64,000 nucleotides of DNA from positions 41,769,674 through 41,833,673 of the forward strand of contig NC_053142.1 of NCBI RefSeq assembly GCF_016808335.1. The letters are read 5' to 3'. The stretch is from Panicum virgatum. Taxonomy: Eukaryota > Streptophyta > Magnoliopsida > Poales > Poaceae. Made by a program: the position numbers and the translations under genes. Each line of letters begins with the position of its first letter. Positions within the stretch are counted from its first letter, which is position 1. Under the pieces are notes generated by a model, which did not search any database, was not told the DNA's origin, and saw only the letters and a list, made by a program, of their open reading frames with translations. Positions 46,186 to 57,480 of this stretch are shown one piece after another.

Positions 46186-46308
46186 CCGAACCCCCGCTCA
46201 GCTCTTCCCTCTCGTCTCCAAGCTCTCTCCACTCCCCAGCACAAGTGCGGAGTGCCCAACAACAACTCCACCGCCGCTCCGCACCGCATATAGCAGCAGC
46301 CAGCAGCC

Positions 46309-46980
46309 ATGGACACGGACGACACTCACGAGCCCGCCTCCCCGACCTCCGCGTCCTCGACGTCGTCGTCGTCGTCTGGCTCGTCGTCCTCCCAGGCCCC
46401 GAAGAAGCGGGCGCGCCAGGACGGGACCCGGCACCCGACGTACCGCGGCGTGCGCATGCGGAGCTGGGGCAAGTGGGTGTCCGAGATCAGGGAGCCCCGC
46501 AAGAAGTCGCGCATCTGGCTGGGCACGTTCGCCACCGCGGAGATGGCGGCGCGCGCGCACGACGTGGCCGCGCTCGCCATCAAGGGCCGCGCCGCGCACC
46601 TCAACTTCCCGGAGCAGGCGCACCTGCTCCCGCGCCCGGCCACCGCGTCCCCCAAGGACGTGCAGGCCGCCGCCACGCTCGCCGCGGCCACCGACTTCCC
46701 CGCTCCGCCGCCGCCGCCGCCGTTCTCCCCCTCCCCCGGCGGCGCCAATGCCAAGAGCCCCGAGAGCAGCAGCTCCGACGGCGCCAGCGCCGCCGCCTCG
46801 CCGCCCCACGAGGCGCCCCCGCAGGACGCCGAGCCGGACCCCGACGAGGCGCTGTTCGACCTCCCGGACCTGCTCCTGGACCTGAGATGCTGCGGCCCGT
46901 CCTCGTGGGCCGTCGACGACGACGTGGCCGGCGGCGGCGCGTTCCGCCTCATCGAGGAGCCGCTGCTGTGGGAGTACTGA
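46309..46980 (+). CDS. DREB-type AP2/ERF transcription factor (subgroup A-4)
   Basis: A 223-residue nuclear regulator. The AP2 domain covers about residues 44-101 ([19 protein letters not shown] to AAHLNFP) with Val57 and Glu62, the DREB signature. The N-terminus is a Ser run (about 17-28) followed by PKKRAR (31-36), a probable nuclear signal. After the domain come [18 protein letters not shown], a Pro run (129-136), the motif [13 protein letters not shown] and the C-terminal EEPLLWEY. The DLPDLLLDL motif and the RSWGKW form of the domain pair it with the gene at 5263; the RMRSW/RMRAW form and length link it to the gene at 37950. One exon, very GC-rich. It lies 7.7 kb downstream of the second ERF gene, same strand, as expected of an old tandem array. 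DRE/CRT binding and a role in abiotic stress are family inference. Confidence 0.95.
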   Translation: MDTDDTHEPASPTSASSTSSSSSGSSSSQAPKKRARQDGTRHPTYRGVRMRSWGKWVSEIREPRKKSRIWLGTFATAEMAARAHDVAALAIKGRAAHLNFPEQAHLLPRPATASPKDVQAAATLAAATDFPAPPPPPPFSPSPGGANAKSPESSSSDGASAAASPPHEAPPQDAEPDPDEALFDLPDLLLDLRCCGPSSWAVDDDVAGGGAFRLIEEPLLWEY

Positions 46981-49766
46981 CACTGATCAATGCCAGCTCC
47001 GCGGGTTCTTGGAAGCAGTCGCCAGTCATCAGCTGCTCCTTCCACACGCATCGCCGCTACTGAGTTTTAGTAGAATCGATCGGACTCGGACACATGTAAA
47101 TGCCGCCGCTTTCGTTCTCTCCGTCTCCCTTTCTTCTTCTTTTACTTGTAGCGCAACTTCTCTCTCCAGAATTGCTCCCCTGTTTCGTTTCCCTTTGCCA
47201 GATTTAGGCGCCGCGCTTGTACAAAGCTACCTCCTTTTCGCCTTCTCTTGCTTGATTTGGGGGACAAGAATATGTATAATTAACGAGCATCTTATGATTC
47301 TTATCTTCCATCACTTTCCGGCGCCCGTTGTTTAATCTAGGTGGTGGTAAAAAAAAGGTTGATCTGGCCAAGATTTGAGGCCAGATGGACAGTGATTCTC
47401 ACGCATCCGGCTTTCCGATCATACTATCAGCCGCTGCTCGTCACCTGCTGCTGCTGCCTTCATCTGAAAAAAGGAGGAGGAAAAGTCTCCCGGCTTCCAA
47501 GCCACGGCAGGAATCGACGCCTCCTCCTCCAGAGACCACGCACGCTGCGCAAAAGCGCACTAATAATTCGCCCTTGAATGCGCATACTACTATCTTCCCA
47601 TCAGACTCCCGCTCCCAACGGTGACGTGTGCCGCGCCGAGGAGCGGCCGCGGCGTGAGAGCGCCGCGCTTAAAGGCCGCGACAGCGACGGCCGCCGCGTG
47701 AAAAAAAGAGCGGCTTCCGGGTTAAGATTTGCGCCAGCGTTAGCGCAGGGCCTCGTCACGCAATCGCACGGGCACGACACGACATCCCCCCCGCTCCCTC
47801 GCGCGCCGGGCGGGTGCGCTGCGGATTTCACTCGCTGCCCCGTCGCCATGGCGCCCCGCCCGGCGGTCATTTCGCGATCGCCGCGCCGTGCGACGAGCGC
47901 GCGCACACCCGACGACTACCCGAGTGCGGCCAGTAGAGGACGGCGCCCCGCCGGGCTGTGGTCTGGTCTGCGCGGCGCAGGCCGCCGCACGCGCTCCTGC
48001 TGGCACCCACCCGCCGCCCCGCCGCAAGACGACGCCGCCCCGCCCATGCGGCACGTACGCGCGCGCACGGAAATCAGAAAAAGTCGCGGCCTGACCAGGG
48101 CCGCCGGTGGGTATCGGGAGCGGGTACATGTGAGCTGCGCAGGCGCCGATGTGGCCGCGCGAGGCGCCCGCCAGCTGCCCGCCGCGCCGGTGCGTGAGCA
48201 GTGCGCGCTGCCGGCTGTCTCCCGTGCAAGCGACCTGTGCGCCGAGCGAGACGGACGGGGACCACCCCCCCCCCCCCCCCCCCCCCTTCTCGTTCTCGGA
48301 GAAGACGGAGACGGAGGCCGATCCGTGCTAAGATCGGACCGCCGGGGATTGGTCTCTCTGCTTAGTGTCACGGCTTAGCAGCTGCCGCGACTACTTGCTC
48401 CGGGCTTTAACCTGGCATCACAAGACAAGGAAAAAGGCACCTGCCTCGCTTAAATCCCCGTCCTCTTTTTCTTCGGTTCGTCATCAGTTTGGCTTGCGGG
48501 CAGGCATGGTCGATTGCGTGACCCTTTCGGTATCGGACCGAGCCGGCCGTCGTTGCCCGAGCCGCCCGGCCGCTGTTGTGTTAACCGGCGGGCGGGCGAC
48601 CTTGCCATTGCTGTGCTGCCCCATCAATCCCCGTAGGATTGATTGCTCGGACCGGGCGGGTACGTGCGCGCTCAAGGTCGGTGGTTTTCGAGGAGTTGCC
48701 TACCTGGCGGTCAGGCGGCTGTCGGATTCCCATCGCGGCTTGGCGACACTTGAGTTGGGCACAAGCCACTACTCGGGCGCCTGGTGATCCGGGATCGCCT
48801 GCACGAGCCACGGAGTACTTTCCACAATTAACTTTCTCCTGGAAATTAGCGGCAGATCTAACTGGAGGATTACATGCACGTACTCCCCCTGGGCCGGCCT
48901 TTTGTTTTTTTTTTCGAGGACGAGATTCCGGCCCGGGGCATAGCGGCACGACAGGACGCAACATGCGTTGATGCCTTTTCCCTTGGAGCAACGCTGGCCA
49001 TCGTGACGACGGGCACGGACCGTCGACCGACCGGGCGACCGGTGCCAAAAAAAGGGACGAGCACGCCCGCTGCTGGCGCCTGACCGGTGCCTTGGAGTGG
49101 TGGACACGTTACGCACAGGGCCTGGACCTTTCTTGCTCCTCACTTGTATACGTAGGTACAAAGGAGATTTTCCAGGCGATTTCGTACATCCATTCGCTTG
49201 GTTTGTCCAGTTGGACCAGTGCTACAGTATCACCAGCGCTACAGTACCACTGCATATGATCAAATTCTTGTTATTTGGAACTCTACAGTAACCTTTTGCT
49301 ATAATAACCGGCTGCTTTTGCTATAATAACCGGCCACTACAGTACCGCCAGCGCTACAATACTCCTCACTCATATAAATCAGTCCCAACCAGCCGCTCCA
49401 GCCCAACGTAACAGGTGCGTTGGTTCCTCCTGCCGCGAGATTGCCTGCAAAACCATCATCAATCAACCGTCGCCCATTCTTTGCACGGTGCTCACTGCTG
49501 TCTGCTTCCGCGTCTCCGTGACCGTGAGGTGCTGGCACGGGGACACTTGGTGGTGGTGGCGCTCCTCACCAGGTGGCACCCGTACGACGAGGTCAAACAC
49601 AGTGCAAGCTCTGATGAATGCTGCCCGCCTCCGGCAGAGGCCGCAGCAAGGGGCGCGCAGCGGCGCCCTGTCCCTTGACACGGTTCGTCGGGGTTCGGGC
49701 TCGGGGCAGTGAGGTCCAACCGGCAAGGGCAGTCAGGTGTCAGGCTCACAGCACAAGCCCTGGGCC
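46981..49766. other. Intergenic DNA with GC-rich block and C-run
   Basis: The 3' region of the third ERF gene is followed by a CpG-rich block at about 47600-48360 containing a run of 22 C at 48265-48286. Long ORFs in it (up to 266 codons) are Arg/Ala/Pro-rich, overlap on opposite strands and match nothing known. Near 49292-49330 the 20-base phrase CTTTTGCTATAATAACCGGC is directly repeated, within a stretch of GCTACAGTA words that looks like a worn MITE. Confidence 0.5.
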
Positions 49767-50098
49767 ATGTTTGGTTACAACTTGATTTTTTTTTTCACAA
49801 AAGACGAATATATGTATGGAGTACTAAATGAAATTTATTTGTAAAATTTTTTCATGAATGAGTGTAAATTTCGAGACTAATCTAATGAGCTAAATTCCAC
49901 CATAATTGGCTACAGCGATGTTACAGTAACCGTCTCTAATCATCCTCTAATCATACGGTTAAAGATCTTATTAGCTACAGTGATGCTACAGGACCATAAT
50001 TATGGAGGTTATTTATAATTAGACTTTATTTAATATCTCTAATTAATTATTAAAGAGGCAAAAAAATTATGAAATTTTTTTCACCCCTAAGCAAACAG
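49767..50098. mobile_element. MITE, TGTTTGG variant of the GTGTTTAG family
   Basis: Left end ATGTTTGGTTACAAC, right end CCTAAGCAAACAGGG. The interior has GCTACAGCGATGTTACAGTA and ATGCTACAG words. Related to 23466-23789 and 57184-57477. No clean target duplication. Confidence 0.7.
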
Positions 50099-50882
50099 GG
50101 GGCAGATGCTTGGGTTCCAGGCTGGCGGTACGGCGGCAGCGATCGCCCCGTACGGAGACTCGGCACGCGGCATTGGCCATTGGGGCACAGCTACGCATCT
50201 GCTGTGAAGGCTGAAGAGAGGCAGGGCCGCCTGGCTGCTCGTCGGTTCCTATTCTTGGGACGGAGCTTTGACCGGAGCCCAGAGGTCGGAGGGAGGACAC
50301 AAACAGATGAGATCGTGAGTCATGGGCTCATGGCCTCATCTAATGGGGATGGAGACATGGAGAGTGGCACTCTGCGCGTTTGCATCACAGTAATAAGTAT
50401 CCACTTGCTGGTCTGGTCTGGTTGGCGGGGTGTATGTACGCCCGTCCCTGGTTACCTTCGGGGAAGTGTCCCGACGGAGATCCCTTGTGCAAACCTGTAG
50501 CCCTTGGGAACACTATTATCTGAAACAGGAAGAACCATGCTGTGTACAAAGCCTGGAGAGCTCCAGAATCAGGGAGGAAGCGCTCCTTTTTTTGCAAGTG
50601 TGTTTGCGAAGGAGTAGAGGAAAAAGCCTGTTGCTAACCAAGCGGGTTCAATAATTGGGGGGATCAGATCAGCTCCACGCAAATGCTACGGCATGGAAAG
50701 GTCAGGGCACTCATTGCGGCAAAGCTGTGGCAGCGTGAACCTAAGCGCGCCGGAATTCCGAATTCGCAACACAACATCATTAGCGTGGTAGTACGCCGTA
50801 CGTCGCCCCACTGAAACCGAACACCGTGGACCATTGCCTTGTCTCTGCGCGTACCCAGCCGGATAGTACTACGAAAGAGACT

Positions 50883-51149
50883 GGGCTGTGTTTAGATCCG
50901 TAAAATAGTGGTAAAAAATCACATCGGATACTGTAGCATACTATAGCATTTTTCGTTTGTTTGTGGTAATTGTTGTCCTACCATGATCTAATTAGGCTCA
51001 AAAGATTCGTCTCGTCGTGTACATCAAAACTATGCAATTAGTTTTTTTATTTACCTATATTTAATGCTTCATGCATGAGGTAAAAGATTTGATATGATAG
51101 GTAAATAGTGAAATTTGGAGAGAGAAATTTTTGAAACTAAACACAGCCC
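50883..51149. mobile_element. MITE, GTGTTTAG family, short variant
   Basis: Starts GGGCTGTGTTTAGATCC and ends AAACTAAACACAGCCC. The interior has AAAAGATTCGTCTCGTCGTG and CATCAAAACTATGCAATTAG, as in 24616-24881. ACT flanks both sides if one extra T at 51150 is counted as element, so a 3-bp duplication is probable but not clean. Confidence 0.8.
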
Positions 51150-52039
51150 TACTAGCGATACTGTAGCGGCCCGCGCGCAGGAAGCAGCAGCTGGTGCCAC
51201 AGCCCACAGGGCACAAGGTCAAATGCCGCCTAGTGGTAGATAGCTGGAGACCTGGAGTCATGTTCAGCAGTTGCAGCCGCTAGAGCCGGAGTGCCGGACC
51301 CTGTAAATTGTCGTCTAGCTGGCCCTGGCCAGGCACGAGCGGGCCGGACACGCCAGGGAGCGGGTACACGCGCAAGCCGCAGCGCCGCCGTACAGCCGAG
51401 CAGGCACGCACCGAGGCCTGAACTGTGCTACCGCCGCGGCTGCGCCGGCCAGCGCCGGCCGCAGTTGATTGATTGTTAAAGGCCCCGTTTGGGACCACGA
51501 GCCAAAAAAAAGCGAGGCGCACATAAGCGCAACGCGGGTCGGAACTCGCTTTTCGCGATTCTGGCGCCGCACGTTGTAACGGCCGCTTATTCAACACGCG
51601 GCGGCCAGGCAACGCGCGTCTGCCGCAGCCCGTTTGGCGGGTTTAATTCGCTCCTTTGGCTCAGAAGCGAAGCAAACGCGGTCGCAAACAGAGCCAAAGG
51701 CTAGTCGCCGCATCCGCATGGACAGGGCCCGGCTACTGTCCTGAGACCTGGATTCATGGCGCCGGGCGCGTGTCCTCGCCAGCGTGCGTCGAGCAGGGGC
51801 CTGGGCGCATGGCAGCGGCGCCCTCGGTTGCTACGCGCCCATGGCCGCGGCCTCCTCGCCGGGGGTGGGTTTGAACTTTCAACGGAGTCTGGGCAGTGGG
51901 CAGGCGTGGTGGTTGTTGGTCCCCTTCGTTGGGAGGCCTCCGACTCCGAGAGTATTCAAAGCAGCGTACACGCACGGATACACCATCCGAGTAGAGATAG
52001 CATCAGTAATTTAGTACAGCTGCCACTACCGGCTAGTAA
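51150..52039. other. Intergenic, GC-rich
   Basis: GC-rich DNA with overlapping low-complexity ORFs and no recognised domain. The segment 51484-51697 begins CCCCGTTTGGGACCACGAGC and ends GCAAACAGAGCC, with AAAGG on both sides; it may be another worn MITE, at low confidence. Confidence 0.45.
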
Positions 52040-52041
52040 TA

Positions 52042-52272
52042 CTCCCTCCGTCCCAAAATAAATATAATTTTAGGATCAAACACGTAAATCAATGCTAGAT
52101 GCAAATTACAAAATTATCTCTTGTCTTTTGTAAGAAAAATCTAGATATTGGCTTGTCTTTTTAGAAGAAGTTTCCGAAAACTCTTGTCTTTTGTGGTTAC
52201 TAGGTCAAAATTATATTCTTTATGTGACAAATTTTGAACCATAGAATTGCATTTATTTTGGGACGGAGGGAG
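52042..52272. mobile_element. Stowaway-type MITE (Tc1/mariner)
   Basis: 231 bp. The ends are perfect inverted repeats CTCCCTCCGTCCCAAAATAA, the classic grass Stowaway terminus. It is flanked by TA on both sides (52040-52041 and 52273-52274), the Tc1/mariner target duplication. No coding capacity. Confidence 0.95.
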
Positions 52273-52274
52273 TA

Positions 52275-55200
52275 TGCATTAGCAAGCTGCCACTACCGGC
52301 TGTGGAAAAATGATGAGACGAAATGAAGAAGAAAGAAAGCCACTGCTCGACTTCATTCATCTTCATATGCATGTGCGTGTCTACTCAACCGAAACACAGA
52401 TCCTTTTCATCTTGAATGAACGAAACCGTTAGACGGCGAGTCCGTTTCCTCTGAGGCTCTGACCGTTTCCACGATCATGACTAGACCTGCTGTTCCGGTA
52501 CGGTATCTCTATCTATAACGTTGCCAACGGTGACACCGCACGTGACGCCAAAGCTGCTCAAAGCGGTACAAACAACCAGTAGTAGTAGTAAGCGTCAGCA
52601 ACTCAGCATCCAATTAGCTCGCGCTATCGCGGCAACAATCAGAGCACTCTCAATCTGCAATACAAATGGCGTGGCTTCCCCTGCTGCCTGATGCTTCCAA
52701 CGTTTCTCCAATATTGTTTCCTTTTCACATCGATCGCGAGAAGAAAAAAGAGAAAGAGAGAGAGGAGAGCAGAAACTTCTACGTCGACGATGCCGAGTTG
52801 GCCATCACGCCTGAAAAAAAAATGTTTTGTCCCCGTGTAGGGGGTTTTCGCCGGGGCGCGCGGTGTCAGCCGGATGTTCACCGGCGACCAACCAACCTCG
52901 AATTCAATAGACGAATCGCCACCGGAAAGCGACCGCGCGGTGTGATCTGACGGCCGCCCTGCTAGCTAGGGCGCTAGGCTAGTCGCCGGAAATAATAATG
53001 CCGGCTGGAGCCGTCGATCGGTTGATATTTCGGGGCTGGGGAATTTCTACGTGAAAGCGGCCTCGTGCAAAGGAACAACCTAAACGTCGCTGCCCCGGCT
53101 CTGTTTTCTGACGCGATCGGTTTTGTTTAGCTGATCAGTCTGCGGCGCCCCCAAGTCAACCGGCTCATTACGAGCGCGTCATCTCTGAATGAGCTGGTTG
53201 ATCGATGATGAACCTTTTGTACTGCTAGTCTAATGTGCCTGTTACTGCACTGCTCAGCGGTACAGCTCGGCGCAGCCTGGTCTTAGAGTACAATTGTGCT
53301 TCTTGAAGCCTCTGTTAACTGCAAGATTCGTTGCTGATCTGTGCACTAGCGGAGGATAAGCAGGGCCAACGGGGGCCATGGCCCCCCCTGATTCCTAATT
53401 TTCTTTTATGTCCATCTAAATTTACCAACTAATCTGATCCACCAGTCCAATACTGGCCCCCCTGAACACCGATGGCTCCCCCTGAGATTTTGCTCAAGCT
53501 CCGCCACTGGATCTGTGTACAAATCAAGCATCCATGAAGTTAGAATACTCGACCGGCTTCTGAACACCAGATTAGGTGAAACATTTGGACCTGCCAATCA
53601 CAAAAAGCTCGGTCGTGAACAGATAAGATAACTATGGGGGTGTTAGGTCTGCAAGCCTTTGTTTGTAGCAAATGAAGTCCTAGTAGAAAACGATGAGCTC
53701 TTCATTTGCCGGCCGGCCATTGGCACGGCTCTGAATTGTAATCCTGATCTATCTTGTCGCGCCCTGCCTTTTTTGTTTAGTGCGCGCGTCGTGTAGAAAT
53801 ATACGCATACAGCAACCAGTAGGCGAGACGACAAGGGTTCCAGTCTGCAGGTCGCCATAAAAGTACGTTATCTAAGGGAGATGGCAGATTCCTTTTAACC
53901 AGAACACAGCCGGCTAACACAACTACTACTGTAGTCTCTTCCAACTCTCTCGCTCCATGCAGAAAAACAATCCGGGCGGACAGGTGTTCCGGGCACATCC
54001 GGCCGCGGCCGTCGCCGTCCGGCGCCTCAACGTCTCCACTCCAGCTAGCTCCGCTTACCTCACCTCACCCCCGCGCGCGCCTGCATGCATGCAATACAAG
54101 GCCGCCAACTGCCGCGGGTAGTTGCCGTTGATTATTCGTTCAGAAGAATTCAGGCAGCTAGCGCCGGAGCCGCCGGAGACTAGACGCAATCCCAAGAACT
54201 GTGGGGCAAGAGGTGCGTGCCAACGACCGCCCTGCCCCTGCCAACGCCCAACGACGCGCGCACTGGCACGACCGGCGGTGAGCACGCACGCCGTCGCCGC
54301 GGCGAGGCGGACAACGTGTCAGGGCCCAGGGCGGCCAGTCCGTTCACGTGTTACGCTGTGTACCCGGCGCCGGGGGGGCGACCGGCGACGGCGGCCGGAC
54401 GGACAGGAACGCGGCACCTACCCGCCACCGCACCACCACGCGCGCGGAGCAAGGATTTGATGGCCGCGACTACAGAGTACAGAGGCATCATCAGACACGG
54501 ACGCTGGCGAATAATTAAAGGGGGGCGAGCGAGATATGAATGGGTGATGGGCCGTGGGGATCGGGGACAGCCGGACGTGGCGCGACGCGATGCAAAGCCG
54601 TGCGGTGAGTAGACTCCGCCGGGCCAATGGCCGAGGGGAATCGATCGCCGCCCCGCCGGGGTGCCGGAGCCACCACCACCAAAAGGCCGGCGACCGCGGC
54701 AGGTAAAAAGGGCAAAAAGGGGACAGGTAAAGAGGCGATGAAACTTCATGAAAAGATGGCGTATTGCATTGCATAGCATATGCAGGCAGGGGCTCGAGCA
54801 AAAGAGGATGGAAGGAGGGGACACCAGTCACCAGGCCGGGACACCGGACAGTACTAGGATGATGGGAGGGAATGCGAGGCCGCCGGCACTGTTGCCTCCA
54901 AGGTTTTGGCTTTGCAGCGGGTCCGGCGGCCAGGTAGGCAAAGCCATGATTACGGGCAGGTAAGGTTGCAGGAGGTTTGTTTAGTCGCTCGCCTGTTCGC
55001 TAGGCGGCATGCATGCCATGCACGCACACGACAACGATGGCTTTATCACTAGTGCCTTTCGCTCTCAATCGTTGTCGTGACGCCCGGCTCTTTCGTACTA
55101 CTAGGAGACAGCAGTACTAGGGTGGATGGACAGTAGGAGCTCAATTATCAAGCCAACATGGTAGTAACTACTACTACTAGAAATCGCTCCCGTTCCTACT

Positions 55201-56100
55201 TGCAGTTAGTAGTAAATTGGCAGGTGTTAACCATGGATGATCGATCGATCAGTGAACACAACATGCAGTGCCAAAGCCTGTCGCTGCTATTTGGGGGCCC
55301 GGCCGGGAAAGTAGCAAACGACGGGCGGACGTCGCCTTGGGCCGGCCGGATCCCCAGATCCAGGGCCAGGACCAAACAGGCATTACTCGGCGTCGGCGCG
55401 TGTGCCTGTTGCTGTGGTCCTGTGGTCCGGCTCCTGAACGACGATGTCGAGTCACTGAACTCCCCCAAACTGTCAGCAGCGAAACGACTGAACAGTGATC
55501 GAGCTCCGGGGCCCTCCGTACCAAACGTACCGCTCGATCGCTGCACATTCCCTTCTAGTAATAGCAGCAACAACTAACACACATTTTTTGCATGCGTACG
55601 GAGAAGATTCGGTGCGTGAACCGTGGCTGCCTGGCTGGTGAGGCGGCACGTACTGTGGCAGGTTATCGGAGGATAACCTGTCTGATCGGAGAAAAGGCCG
55701 GCATCTTGATGTAATACGATGGTTAATTTATGGGCTACGGCTTGTGAGGAAATCGTGTTGAAATAGCTAAATGCATGCATCTTTATGAAGTAGTAGAGAA
55801 GAAGGCTAAACGCGTGCATATTGCAGCTGTCGATCTACTATGGCTAGGGGGTTGAAAGAGCATAAAGGCCGGAAGGAGAAAACAAAACGGGAGAAGTTGA
55901 ACATGCCATCCATGATGAGCACAGGGTTGCGGGTTCGAATCCCCGTTTCCCGGTCTTTTTCTCAGCCGTGTGTCATGGTTTTAATGTGGAGAAATAAAAG
56001 AACCGCGCGCCCAGCACTCTCGGAACCAGCACCACAACCATCACGCTACTGATTTTATTCTAATTCATTGAGATAAACAATTCTATTTTAACAATAATGC
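52275..56100. other. Intergenic DNA
   Basis: Mixed AT-rich and GC-rich DNA (GC-rich at 54200-54720). ORFs to 157 codons overlap on opposite strands and match no family known to me. Apart from the tRNA-like B box near 55929 nothing is recognised. Confidence 0.5.
55929..55944 (+). other. tRNA-like T-arm (B-box) fragment
   Basis: GCGGGTTCGAATCCCC has the T-stem, TTCGAAT loop and closing stem of a tRNA, with a further CGTTTCCCG after it. I cannot fold a matching acceptor, D and anticodon arm from the 60-70 bases upstream, so it is not called as a tRNA gene. It could be a tRNA fragment, a plastid-derived insertion or the remains of a SINE. Confidence 0.4.
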
Positions 56101-56329
56101 AAGTAACCAATATCTAATGGTCCGAAATTACTAACTGTAGCCCACCAGCACCATAGTGGCCACGGGCTCAACCCACAAAAAAGTTGGAGCAGGCCAAAAA
56201 TGATTTGCAAATAAGAGAGAATATGTATAAAAAGAATTATTCCAAAGATTTTTCCGTTTGTTTCTATTTTTTCTAGGGAACACTTTTTTTCTTTTTCTAT
56301 CTATTTTTGATTTCTCACCTTGTGCTATG

Positions 56330-56508
56330 AAAATAATTCTAAATTTATTAATTACGACGGATTTGCTAAAACGTCATAGATTTTGGGCTGGTTCATGACG
56401 AAATTGATAAACTGTCACTATGTTATGGGCTTTATATTTATAGTTGTAGACCCATGACGATATCTGAAAACATCACGAAAATTTCATCGAAAATAGTTTC
56501 CTGTAGTG
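56330..56508. mobile_element. Terminal part of a CACTA (En/Spm) transposon
   Basis: The border reads TTTCCTGTAGTG, the reverse complement of CACTACAGGAAA, the conserved CACTA terminal repeat. Inside it are short subterminal repeats with ATGACGA/TCATGACG cores (for example near 56356, 56394, 56453 and 56474). I found no matching CACTA start to the left within the window, so the element is truncated or its other end is diverged. The inner limit is a guess. Confidence 0.7.
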
Positions 56509-57183
56509 ACTCACGCCAGGCTGAAAACCTGTTCACTTGGACCTAGAGCTCTGGGCTGCTCGGGGCCCCCGGCCCGGCCACCTGTCGTGTCCGGACGGAC
56601 ACGTACGACGACTCCGGCACAGCCCGCAGGATCTTGGCGGCAATCCGTCGCGTGCAGGCACGCACGGCACGCGGCGGCGCCAAGTCGCCAACCAAACCAC
56701 TGCGACGGAGGAGCAGGTACAGGGATCTCTGTGCCTGCCAGAGACCCCGGCCCGCTGCGACACGAGGCGGCCGCGCGCATGTGCGCTGCCGGGTAGGGAG
56801 GAGGGAGCGCGCGCACGCGGCGGGCCTAGGGGCGCCGCGCCCGTGCGGAGCCGTCAAAGACCTGCCGGGCTGCCGGGCAGGGGACGCGCGCGGTGGCCGG
56901 TGGCCACGCGGCCGCCGACGCCGCGAACACTGTTGCGAGGTCAGGTCACCTCGCCAAGCGGATCGTGTGCGTGCGTGCGCGCGCCGTCCATCGGCACGAG
57001 GGGTGTGGGGACTAGCTTGGCGGACAAACAACTGTGATGGCCTCCACCACAACACATGCATGACGGCAATGGCATCTCCTCCTTGTTACGGGCAGGTTCG
57101 AGGTTGGTTGGGCGTGCGTGCCGGGCTGGAAAAGGACAAGTGCGCGACGCGGGCCACGCTAGCTACTACAGTCATTCATTCAA
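56509..57183. other. GC-rich intergenic DNA
   Basis: ORFs up to 204 codons on both strands overlap, are Arg-rich and show no domain. No gene called. Confidence 0.5.
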
Positions 57184-57477
57184 GGTCCTATTTGGTTCCC
57201 TGGCATAAGTTGTGCGAGAGAACTTTGACTGATAATTACTGGTATTAAAAGAAAGCAGTTTGCAAAACTAATTCCATAACTCCTGCGCTACTTCGCGAGA
57301 CGAATCTAATGAGGCATTTGACCGCATGATTAGAAGATGATTATTGTATCATTAATGTAGCCAACTATAGATTAATTATCATTATTAGATTCGTCGTGAA
57401 AAATTACACTCATCCGTGACTCATGCATGCAAAATTCGCTTCGTAGCACAAATCGTGCTAGCCAACCAAACAAGACC
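57184..57477. mobile_element. MITE, TGTTTGG variant, 3-bp TSD CAA
   Basis: 294 bp. Starts GGTCCTATTTGGTTCCC and ends CCAACCAAACAAGACC. CAA occurs at 57181-57183 and 57478-57480. The interior has CTACTTCGCGAGACGAATC and ATTAGATTCGTCGTGAAAAA, linking it to the other copies of this family. Confidence 0.85.
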
Positions 57478-57480
57478 CAA

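Noticed and set aside
47578..48378. 266-codon ORF in a GC-rich block
   Set aside because: Low-complexity translation, overlapped by equally long antisense ORFs, interrupted by a C22 run, with no family resemblance.
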